Source: Aureobasidium sp. EXF-3400
Lineage: Eukaryota > Ascomycota > Dothideomycetes > Dothideales > Saccotheciaceae
Length of the DNA stretch: 20,120 nucleotides
Assembly: GCA_024195585.1 (NCBI GenBank)
Contig: SWBL01000565.1
Coordinates: forward strand, 1-20,120
Direction: 5' to 3'
How positions within the stretch are numbered: position 1 is the first letter of the stretch; each line of letters begins with the position of its first letter. A program made the position numbers and the translations under genes. Below are positions 8,965 through 16,898 of this stretch, piece by piece. The notes below the pieces were generated by a model. The model saw nothing but the letters and a program-made list of their open reading frames with translations, searched no databases and was not told where the DNA came from.

Positions 8965-9890
8965 GCTCACAGGCTAATACACTCCGTATAGCTTTACCTA
9001 GTGATTCTGAGCAGATGATGGAGATGTTGCGCAACAAAGGCTGAATCGACCATTGGCAACATGACCTATGTGGTAATGACGCACTAATGGCAGCTTCAGC
9101 TGAAGGTCAAATACAGATAGATGGTGCAGGGTTAAATCGACAGAGGCATGGACGTTGACACTCGTCTAGATGATTGGGGCAGTGCGATCAACATAACTGC
9201 ATACATCGGTCACTGGGACATCGCCTATCTGCCTCTCCATAGAAACGTAGACATCCATCCCGATACAGGGGCGCATGGCACGCCATTGCACGCTACAGCA
9301 ACCGTAGGCCGTAACAATATTGTGCAGATAGTGCTTAGAAACGGCGCTGATATCGAGGCCGCAGATGGGTTGATTGAGAGCACCGCATCATGAGCAGCCT
9401 CTTCTTCAAAGGAGCTGGGGTTATAGGACTGCTGTTGGTTGGAGGAACGGACATTAGCGCTTGACATGGGTCTATTGGCGGTGCGCCCCGGGCAGCTATA
9501 CTCGGGAACAATATGGAGATTATGCAGATATTACTGGACGCAGGTGCCGATGTCAACGCCCCAGCTGGGGACTTTGATACCGCATTGCAGGCAGCTACAT
9601 GTGATGGTCGTGAAGAAATGGTCTGAATGCTGCTGATTTAAGGCGCAGACGTGAATGTGGAAGGCGACCCTGGATGCAATACACTTTGAATTGCTTGTGT
9701 AAAGGATTACGGGTGGATCGTACAGCTTCTGCTCGAATATAGTGCAAGGGTTAATTCTTACAGCCTGGATAACAATAGCGTGCCCGTGCGACCGCAGCCT
9801 ATGGCCACCGTGATGTCAACCAGATTCTGCTTGAGCATAGCACAGATGTGTTCGCGCAAGACAAGACTGGCGACACTGCAGAACCTTAGG
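8965..9890 (+). pseudogene. Ankyrin-repeat protein relic
   Basis: Ankyrin-like units appear in order but in shifting frames. They include SEQMMEMLRNKG then a stop (about 9000), GNDALMAASAEGQIQI (about 9085), HGTPLHATATVGRNNIVQIV then RNGADIEAADG (about 9275-9370), NNMEIMQILLDAGADVNAPA (about 9508-9567), DTALQAATCDGREEMV then a stop, GADVNVEGD, and GWIVQLLLEYSARVN (about 9715-9755). I count about eight repeats. At least four stops and two frameshifts interrupt it; one (TGA at about 9627) fits CGA to TGA. No upstream NACHT or other domain is recognisable. The repeats look like those of NACHT-ankyrin STAND proteins, so this could be the remains of another receptor gene next to the NLR pair. Certain as an ankyrin relic; borders are approximate. 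Confidence 0.8.
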
Positions 9891-11382
9891 GGGGAAACAG
9901 GTATATCGAAGGCAAGGAAGGAATCCTTGGTCCGCAACCAATTTGGCTAGAGGTATCGATTTTACGGACAACTGATCGGAGAACGATAGGGCTAGTGACG
10001 AGAGGCTAAGCCTCTGACTAAACTCCTGAACAGAAGATACACAGCATCCGCACGCTTAACGCCAAATCTCGAACCCTTGTTCTCTGAAATGCGCCCCTAC
10101 GCTTCTTTCTTAGTCCACAATCGCTACTGCTCTAGTCCAGCGCATCTACAGGCCACCTCATCTTAGGTTTGATGGTTGTCTTACACACAAATCAACAGTC
10201 GATGTCTCGCGTCCACACCAGATACCAAGTGAGCTCCTCCAGATGGTGGAAGCGTTTCGTAGAATCACGACGATACACAGTGTGCCAAGATGATCTGAGG
10301 TTGTGTCCACGGAAAGTTCGTTAGCCACCGAACATCGGTGGACGAGTAGGCATTCCTAGCGTGATACCTTATGTCACAGCATGTGGTTCATATGAAGCAT
10401 CTCTACTAGATGGGCATGCAGGATATCCATGTCACTATCTACTCAACCTGGACTGTCGAGGGTCACGAACCGTCAGAACCAGAACCCGAGCAAGGAATAG
10501 CTTCGAGTTCTCCTGAAGATCATTGTAGTGAACGCTCTATAATGCAAAGCGCTGAATATCAGGCTGATCGTGGCCTCATTCAGAACAAGAGTAGATCTTT
10601 GTTGGTCTCCACCGGTCCTATTCACTGCAAAGTCAAACTTAGTCATGGGATATGTGCTCGCGGGAGAGGCAATGTCTGGTATCCTCTAGAGTCGACAGGG
10701 AAGACTTGTCGAGCTTGAAGAAGAAGCTCTTAAAGCTCGAAGGAACGTCTTCAAGCAGAAAGAAAGAAGGGCAGGGGCGCAGCACTCCAGGCGCAGAACA
10801 GGAAAAGAAGGCCATACCATACCCTCGGAGCACTCTACTCATCAACATGAACCCAGATTTAATGCTATAATAGCCGTGGGGATATCTTCCGTCGTTTTTC
10901 TACCAATGACATAGCCGAACACTTTCTGCAAATTGCGGTCAAGGTTGTTGGTTGAGTGCTTGCCCGAGCGGCCAGACTTTCGTGCAAGTGCTTCGAGTTG
11001 TGGCACACCATCTTGGCAGCTCGGCCGATGTCATAAACGTGAACAGGCTTAATAGTCGCCAGGGCTGTACTTTAGATTATATTGTGTTGTCTCTGCCTCT
11101 GTTGCGAAGGAATCTCATCTAAAGCTTGCTGCTGCTTCAAGATACCCAAGGCACCACGCTGGTAGTCCGACACAGATCTTTGTATTGCAGATCGGATCAT
11201 CACGTCCGTGACTTGCTATCTTGGTCAATGCTACAGAGGCGCATTCAGATCGATGTGATACTGGACATTGCTTGCACTCCATGGAGGCGACGGCAGTGGT
11301 CAAGGTATCGAGGTACTGGTTTAGCAGAGCTGATGAGGAGTGTGGAGCCTTGACCGCAATTAGCTGGGAATCCCACGTCGTC
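9891..11382. other. About 1.5 kb without a recognisable gene
   Basis: Several short overlapping ORFs are open in more than one frame but none looks like a known family. A short charged stretch at about 10700-10790 (plus strand, LEEEALKARRNVFKQKERR) has coiled-coil character and could be a relic exon; it has no start and ends in frame decay. Nothing else can be supported. Confidence 0.4.
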
Positions 11383-11386
11383 TTTA

Positions 11387-11836
11387 TTAGACAGCAGTAC
11401 GATACCTAACTATCATAGAGTCAGGGACTCGGTGTAGGAATAGCCATTCGTGTTTGCTGTTGTTCCAAGCTTTCTTAGGTACCCAGATACCGTATCTATG
11501 AGCCATGCGTCTAACGTTTCGGTACTGAACCATCTCATGCCCTTCTCGAGTGTCGATCTCCACGATCACCACGTCTTCGTGCCCGTTGGCAAGTCGACGT
11601 CTTGCTTCTTCAAATGCCGTTGTTTCGTCCGAGTATACAGAGATATATGCGGAGGGCTCCCTGCTTGCCCAATCAAGGTGATCCTGAATCGACTCTAGCG
11701 TCTCGGGCACACGGGGGTCGAAGCTAGCATGCGACTGCTTCCGTGAGAGTATGCCACTATGCTTGTAGTACTGGGTTTGAGAGCCATCATCTTGAACACG
11801 GAAGAAGACCAGCGGATTTTCTTCAAAATAGGGCAT
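11387..11836 (-). CDS. Small DUF7587-like protein, possible ADP-ribosyltransferase fold, 149 aa
   Basis: The first ATG is at 11836 (MPYFEENPLVFFRV) and the stop is TAA at 11389-11387; an AATAAA polyadenylation-like signal overlaps the stop (11388-11383). The frame is intact, in contrast to the decayed DNA around it. The layout resembles the fungal DUF7587 family as I remember it: an early hydrophobic strand with Arg (FFRV, R13), a central YISVYS strand followed by a helix (S66; TTAFEEARRR), a strand VVIVEIDTR at 89-97, and a late HEWLFLHRVP segment (E130). An R...S...E arrangement in this order is also that of the R-S-E clade of ADP-ribosyltransferases, so an ART-like fold is possible, but this is inference. 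There is no signal peptide or membrane segment. The partner and pathway are unknown. Confidence 0.6.
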   Translation of the reverse strand: MPYFEENPLVFFRVQDDGSQTQYYKHSGILSRKQSHASFDPRVPETLESIQDHLDWASREPSAYISVYSDETTAFEEARRRLANGHEDVVIVEIDTREGHEMVQYRNVRRMAHRYGIWVPKKAWNNSKHEWLFLHRVPDSMIVRYRTAV

Positions 11837-12210
11837 GATAGTTGTTATGTTGATGTCGCGAAAGACCGAGGGTTGAGCTGACGATATAAAGTATCTGGGG
11901 TGGGCGGGTATTTTGAGACCGTGATGCAACCAACTAGGCGCCGCCACGTCTGAAAACCGACACAGCGCTTATGGAGTGCATAGAAATGAAGCTTGATTGG
12001 GTAAGAAAGCAGCGTCTGATCTGATTATGGTTGTCACATCCACGAATTCCAACGACAGCCTTGCGTCTCATCTTTGACGCCACTAGATCTGCAGCTGACC
12101 CTGGCTTCATCGAGCTTGTGTATGTAAAAGCGTAGACATATTGTAGACGGATGAAGTGCAAACCATGATTGAAGCAGACTTCACGCCAGAGGGGTCATGC
12201 TAACAGACGC

Positions 12211-12223
12211 CAGAGCGGATGTT
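12211..12223 (+). repeat. Left terminal inverted repeat of the hAT MITE
   Basis: CAGAGCGGATGTT; perfect inverse match to 12591-12603. Confidence 0.9.
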
Positions 12224-12590
12224 GAATGGTATGCAATAAGTAGAAGATTGGCATATTCCACCAATTTTGAGTGGAATATTCTACTTAGTTAGCATAGAAT
12301 AGAATCGTAGATTTGAGTAAACTATTCCACTATTCCACTCCCTCTTAGGAGGGTTGGTATTACTACAAAACTATGTAGGCATCTCTCTTGATGAGGAGGT
12401 AACCCTGCACTTGTGCTTACGTAATGATGCCAAGCTGATCGATTACTAATCCATCAAGACAGGGTTACAGTGGCAGCAACAGCCAAATTGGAATCTCCAT
12501 CATTCCACTAAGTATTGGCATAGAATGGAATTTTAGCTCAAAGTGGTGGCATGGAATGGTATAGAGCCGGAATTTCACCAGATTTCATGT

Positions 12591-12603
12591 AACATCCGCT
12601 CTG
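12591..12603 (-). repeat. Right terminal inverted repeat of the hAT MITE
   Basis: AACATCCGCTCTG on the plus strand, the exact reverse complement of the left end. Confidence 0.9.
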
Positions 12604-12694
12604 ACAGACGCCGAGCCTGCCCGAGGATTTTACCCCACAACAGTGATGACCTTCAAACCCCACCTGCGCGTGGACAGCCTATTTCTGAGTCAAA

Positions 12695-13200
12695 GTGATC
12701 GTTTTCGGCTCAGTAAGCTCCATAACACTCGCTCGATTTTCATCAACAGATGATTTGGGTCGTCAATCCAGAACAGTGCTGACAGAACACGAATTCCCGA
12801 CCTACTGCCGCCCATGTTTTAAGTCCTTCAAAAATCACCAAGCCTGGATCCAACATAGGCGTGACTCTCCTCAGTAGAAGGATGATGTAGATACATCCGA
12901 GGATATTCGAATTGAATCTGAACACGCTCCAAGGAAGTGCAGCTTGGTGCTTGTCTTTTGTGCCTGTGGCAAGGTCTTTGAGAACACCATATCTATTAGT
13001 CAATATAGGCAAGACGCCCACCCTGCTCCGACATTGCTCGAAAGAACCGATCTTCCCATATAGAAAACCCCAGTGACCTGCACCGAATGCTACAAGAGAT
13101 TTAGAGATCTCAAAAATGGCTCGAACTGCCGCCCGAGGCAGTCTGAGATGATAAGATCAACATTAACGACTACGTCTCCAACAGACTTGGTCTTGTCTAG
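12695..13200 (+). pseudogene. C2H2 zinc-finger protein relic
   Basis: One frame reads through about 500 bp with only two stops (TAG at about 12875 and at about 13059). It contains YCRPCFKSFKNHQAWIQHRRDSP (two Cys, then His..His, at about 12808-12874), then FCACGKVFENTISISQYRQDAHP (one His replaced by Tyr and Cys spacing shortened), then TCTECYKRF. The Cys-x2-Cys...QH.RDSP layout is that of a common fungal C2H2 family with several fingers. There is no ATG at the start of this frame, and a key His and the start are lost, so the gene is dead. It lies about 90 bp from the MITE. It may have coded for a DNA-binding or ubiquitin-related protein; this cannot be said from the relic. Confidence 0.6.
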
Positions 13201-13377
13201 AAGCCGCACAACTTCGTCCACTTGATTAAAGACATATATCTGGTGACCTTTGTAGTTCCGTGACCATCTCTTCTTGGCACAAAGCTGTTGAAGCTTACTT
13301 GCACAAGCATCTGCTTCGTCAATCGCAACGTTGATCCTAATGACATTCACAGAAAGCAGATCTCGCACCGTACCCAT
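13090..13377 (-). CDS. Hypothetical minus-strand ORF antisense to the end of the zinc-finger relic
   Basis: The frame is open from about 13452; the first ATG gives about 95 residues (MGTVRDLLSVNVIRINVAID and onward, including YVFNQVDEVVRLLDKTKSVG). The amino-acid mix looks like a globular helical protein, more so than the overlapping plus-strand frames. I do not recognise it. It could be a fragment of an older gene, and no intact start context or upstream exon is clear. Confidence 0.25.
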   Translation of the reverse strand: MGTVRDLLSVNVIRINVAIDEADACASKLQQLCAKKRWSRNYKGHQIYVFNQVDEVVRLLDKTKSVGDVVVNVDLIISDCLGRQFEPFLRSLNLL

Positions 13378-13804
13378 ATCCTCTACGGCGAGTCTTTCGA
13401 GTGCGTCAGCGAGTATGCCCGTCGTGTTTCTCGAATCTGCAGGACCTCGCAATGCTGTTTACACAGATGTCGTTGTAGAATGGGTAGGCAAGGGCAAGGG
13501 AGACCTGCTAGAGAAACTGCGTACACGGTCGCGCGCTCGCGAAGATTGTCGAGTCGAGCTCGTACCCCTTGTGAAGTAACTAGCTTGAGAAGATCAAACC
13601 AACCCAAATTTACTGTTAAGGATGACCCTTTTATATTTCTAACTAATCTCACGAAACCGGCGCGGTATAGAGTACTAAACTAACGTCAAAAGACCCTAGG
13701 CCAAGGTCTTCCGTTCTTGCATACGCTCACTGTTAGGAACGGATGGAATGCAATGTGACAAGGGACGGGTGGCAAAGAAGATACAGGGTATGGAATTTTT
13801 TGTT

Positions 13805-15727
13805 CTACTGTCGCGTCAGAAGAGCTTTTGCCCGCTCAAGCATAACCCGTGCGATTATCTTGTGTTTCTTTTGTCTAAGGAGGTGTAAACCATACCTAAA
13901 ACAAACTTGGAGAACAATTTCTGCTTTTATACTTAAGAAATCACTGCGACGCCTATGATATTCATCAGATACTGCGAGGGCAGCAGGGACAGCATCCAGG
14001 CACTGTAATGCGTTCTGAAGATTCCCTAGCGACTGGAACAAGTTCACATCAGCACTAGGGTCGACTAGCAACATCCAAGAGATCAAATCACGAATCTCAT
14101 GGGTCGGCGCAGGAGCACGCGGGTCATCTGTCGGAGAGGCGGCAGATGGGCTATTTCTGGTAATCAAAGACACAAGGCGATGCGTACAAGCAGCACGGAG
14201 TCTATCGTAGTGCTCAGTATTCTCAACCTTTGCATGAGCGGCAAGAGCAACAAGATGTGCAATGCATCGATAGTGAGCCAGAGGGCAAACCTCCCACGCA
14301 CGTAGGAGCCATTCCGACATTTCTTTGAAGAACCGCATGCTAGGCAGCACTGGGACAGACGCGGGAGATGAGGGGACAAGCGTGGGTGGTAAGTTTCTCT
14401 CTTGGGCAACGGGTACAACAACGGGCTGTGATACCACGAGAGCAATAGGGGAGGAGACGGGTGCATGAGATACAGTGGTTGAGTCAGAATGGGCGGGTAG
14501 CGCAGCGGGGGACGCATCAGATGGGACGGGCAGCATTGGAACGGGGTGGGAAGAGACGGGCACGGTCACAGCTGTAGACTGAGGGGCAGTAGGCAGTGCA
14601 ATCGTCCCTGCAGCCACAGAGGCATCAACCGGGGCAGGCGAGGCTGATGGAGCAACCAAGACTGTTGTCGGGGCAGACAAGACCGTCGTCGCACTTGTTT
14701 TTACGTGGTCCTTGCAGTCTTGCGGTGGCCGGTCCAGAGTTTCATGAGTGAGAGGCAGGAAAACTTGACGAGATGCAGTGGGTGGCACTAGCTTATCGTG
14801 AGAAGGAGTTGGTTGGGTTGCTGTGATCAATGGCGCGGCGTCGCAGTCGTTGTAACTTGGAGGGTCAATTGCGAATTGACGAGGGAGATATCGGGGAGGA
14901 GTCTCTAGATGATCCGACGCTCTTCGTTTGTGCGACTTGTCTGACCGGACCCAACCTTGGGCCTCCCATAGGTCGAAGGCACCATCGCTGCCGCCGGGAT
15001 ACATGCCTCGTACATCGACGACGGGAGTAGTGTAGGAGATGAGGCGGCCATTCTTGTCTGTCATGGAGCTGCACAGGCTCGACAATTTTTGCTGGGCGTA
15101 CGAGTTGAACTTGAGGAAAATTTCAAAACTTGGAGACTCTGAGAGCGACTTGAAGCGGTCCATTATGGACAAGGCAGTACTGTCAGGTCGACCGACGTAG
15201 ACTCGACAGGGCATGACGACTGTAGACTTGTGTGCTGGGTCAAGGACGAGGCCAATGTGTAGGAAGCCGTTGCAGTGGGCGGAGCGAGTGTCGTGCGGCC
15301 GTTCGAACAGACTTTCCGGAACCTGATCGAGGCCAAGTGGCTGAAAATCGGCAGCCGAATTTCCCAAGGCGAGCGACTCGACTGGAACCAGCAGAAACAT
15401 GCGTCGGGGTTTATTGCCTCTCTTCCCAAGCTGGACCGACAGTGTCAAGAGCACCAAGAGCTCTTGACTGGTCTTGGACACGCCCAGCCAAAGATTTAGA
15501 GGGCAGTCGTGAGCGTTGACCGGTGAAGGACCCCCCAGATGTTGTTGGTGATTGTGGTTATGGTCGTTGTAGTCGTCGCCACCGTCCGGCTCCGTATTGC
15601 AGTGGGACTCGCGCCAGCTAGCACCGACCTGGTTCCCGGCGATAATCCAGTCGAAGCGATCGTGAAGTACTTGTGGAAGCTCATCTGTCGTGCCATCAAG
15701 CCTGAGCTTAGTCGTGGTAGACTTCAT
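13805..15727 (-). CDS. Unnamed fungal family protein with two PPxY motifs, 640 aa
   Basis: The ATG at 15727 (MKSTTT, preceded by CACCAAT and a CT-rich leader) is the first sensible start; the frame is open further upstream but without a likely ATG. The domain order is: residues about 75-255, a conserved N-terminal module (MFLLVPVE at 110-117, VVMP at 170-173, FKSLSES at 192-198, LW at 253-254), shared with the left-edge gene; two PPxY motifs, PPRY at 277-280 and PPSY at 289-292; a Pro/Ser/Thr/Val-rich linker at about 344-463, probably disordered; and a C-terminal helical module at about 464-640 (EMSEWLLRAWE, DDPRAPAPTHEIRDLISWMLLVDP, ending ERAKALLTRQ). PPxY motifs bind WW domains, for example those of Rsp5-type ubiquitin ligases, so a link to ubiquitin sorting is possible but inferred. 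There is no signal peptide or membrane segment. It is divergent to a probable paralogue at 16899. Confidence 0.78.
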   Translation of the reverse strand: MKSTTTKLRLDGTTDELPQVLHDRFDWIIAGNQVGASWRESHCNTEPDGGDDYNDHNHNHQQHLGGPSPVNAHDCPLNLWLGVSKTSQELLVLLTLSVQLGKRGNKPRRMFLLVPVESLALGNSAADFQPLGLDQVPESLFERPHDTRSAHCNGFLHIGLVLDPAHKSTVVMPCRVYVGRPDSTALSIMDRFKSLSESPSFEIFLKFNSYAQQKLSSLCSSMTDKNGRLISYTTPVVDVRGMYPGGSDGAFDLWEAQGWVRSDKSHKRRASDHLETPPRYLPRQFAIDPPSYNDCDAAPLITATQPTPSHDKLVPPTASRQVFLPLTHETLDRPPQDCKDHVKTSATTVLSAPTTVLVAPSASPAPVDASVAAGTIALPTAPQSTAVTVPVSSHPVPMLPVPSDASPAALPAHSDSTTVSHAPVSSPIALVVSQPVVVPVAQERNLPPTLVPSSPASVPVLPSMRFFKEMSEWLLRAWEVCPLAHYRCIAHLVALAAHAKVENTEHYDRLRAACTHRLVSLITRNSPSAASPTDDPRAPAPTHEIRDLISWMLLVDPSADVNLFQSLGNLQNALQCLDAVPAALAVSDEYHRRRSDFLSIKAEIVLQVCFRYGLHLLRQKKHKIIARVMLERAKALLTRQ

Positions 15728-16015
15728 ATTGGTGGAGGCGGTGGTGAGCAAAGAGGTCGAAGAGAGGGAACCTTGATTGGCACAGCATGTCAGCTCCAGG
15801 AAGAGTCGGAAGGAAGGGAGGCTTGGTGAGGGGAGAAGATTGACATGACAAGCATTACCGTTGCCCTGCACAGCAATTGGGATAGCGAGTGCAGTACCCT
15901 CCCTCCCAGGCTTTGAGATTGATCTTGTTAAGCAGCCTTGACTCAAGTCGCGTGTCCGAGACTGTCGCGTGTTGGTCGAGCCAAAGAGAAAGACAGATTG
16001 CAGAGCGACCAAGGC

Positions 16016-16233
16016 GGAGCTCTGCCGCGTGATTGGGACTAGCTAGGTCAACACCCACCGACGGAGCGATACTAAACAACTCGGGACTAGCTAGGTCATC
16101 TGCCCGCAAAGCTCAGTCAAGCAGATGCAAGAAAGAGTTGAACAGGCTGAGACGGAGCTCCGCCACGCGAGTAATCTACTAGGTCGAGCGAGTGCCAACG
16201 GAGCTCTGCCACGCAATCAGGACTAGCTAGGCC
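16016..16233. repeat. Degenerate ~46-bp tandem repeat, four clear copies
   Basis: Copies start at 16016, 16063, 16154 and 16200. The spacing is 47, 91 and 46 bp, so a fifth, eroded copy may sit at about 16109. Each copy begins GGAGC(T) and ends with ACTAGCTAGGTC or a close variant, with a GCCACGC/GCCGCGT core in three of them. It lies between two divergent genes and could be a regulatory or minisatellite array. Confidence 0.7.
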
Positions 16234-16662
16234 TGGGTCAAACGCGAATCGATCTTGGCGGGCTGAGGAGAGGTATGGATTTGAATGCAAGGTGTATGGA
16301 GGTTCAGAGGAGGCTGCCCGAACGAAAGGGCGATGCGACTTGTCGAGTCGAGGATCGTGCAAGGGAAGAACGAGTTGCGAAGTCAAGGCTGAAGGAGGAA
16401 GGGTCGAGCGCCAAGTGTGTCCCAGCCAATGAGGGTGGGTTATATACCCCGAATCTCTTGAGACGTCTGTGCGCGACGCGTCGCATGGTCCTCTTTGTTT
16501 TCGCCCTGTGAGTCCACCTTCGACCTTCGGGCGGTCCGAATCCTCCACACTTGACGCTTCTGAACCACTCTCTCGCCCCTTGGCTGCCCTCGTCACCAGT
16601 TTTGTCATTCCTGTGAACTCATAGGACTTTCCATCTTCTCTTGTTGATTTTGGATCGGGCAT
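16117..16662 (-). CDS. Hypothetical ORF, 181 aa, uncertain
   Basis: It is open from a true ATG at 16662 to a stop at 16117. The first 55 residues (MPDPKSTREDGKSYEFTGMT, then a charged Ser/Lys/Glu-rich stretch) could be real coding sequence; the last part only reads through the tandem repeat and is unlikely to be protein. It may be a 5' exon of an unrecognised gene or a chance ORF. Confidence 0.2.
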   Translation of the reverse strand: MPDPKSTREDGKSYEFTGMTKLVTRAAKGRESGSEASSVEDSDRPKVEGGLTGRKQRGPCDASRTDVSRDSGYITHPHWLGHTWRSTLPPSALTSQLVLPLHDPRLDKSHRPFVRAASSEPPYTLHSNPYLSSARQDRFAFDPGLASPDCVAELRWHSLDLVDYSRGGAPSQPVQLFLASA

Positions 16663-16898
16663 GCACTCGTGACCAGGTTTCTCAAGTGACGAGAGCGTCG
16701 TTGGCGGCTGAAAGCCATCACTCCACCTTGCCGTCTTTTGTTGTTATATCAACCATCATCATCTTTACCTTTTGTTTCGAGTCAGGGTTGCTCAATTTTC
16801 TCGCTCTAAAGCCCGGGTGGGAGGGCGCTCAATTCCTATTGAGCGGGTTTTCTGCGTCTTTTCTTTTTTCTTCTCTTGTTCTTTAAATTTACCGCAAA

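Larger units (their letters stand above)
12203..12611. mobile_element. Non-autonomous hAT-type MITE with 8-bp target-site duplication
   Basis: The element is 12211-12603 (393 bp). Its ends are a perfect 13-bp terminal inverted repeat, CAGAGCGGATGTT at 12211-12223 and its reverse complement at 12591-12603. It is flanked by a perfect 8-bp direct repeat ACAGACGC at 12203-12210 and 12604-12611. An 8-bp duplication and ends starting CAG are the signature of the hAT superfamily. There is no transposase ORF, so it would depend on an enzyme encoded elsewhere. Inside, several copies of a GGCATA(G)AATGGAAT-like motif in both orientations resemble the subterminal transposase-binding repeats of hAT elements. 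The perfect duplication suggests that the insertion is not very old. Confidence 0.88.
15728..16898. promoter_or_regulatory. Intergenic region between the divergent paralogues
   Basis: This holds the CT-rich leader of the minus-strand gene (about 15730-15830), a tandem repeat (16016-16233), a TATATA stretch at about 16442-16447, and a strongly pyrimidine-rich tract at about 16850-16885 just before the ATG at 16899. Pyrimidine tracts before the start are usual in ascomycete promoters. Confidence 0.5.

Noticed and set aside
15728..16012. Longer N-terminus (95 more residues) for the 15727 gene
   Set aside because: The upstream frame starts at a TTG, is CT-rich leader-like and has no counterpart in the paralogues; ATG 15727 has a good context.
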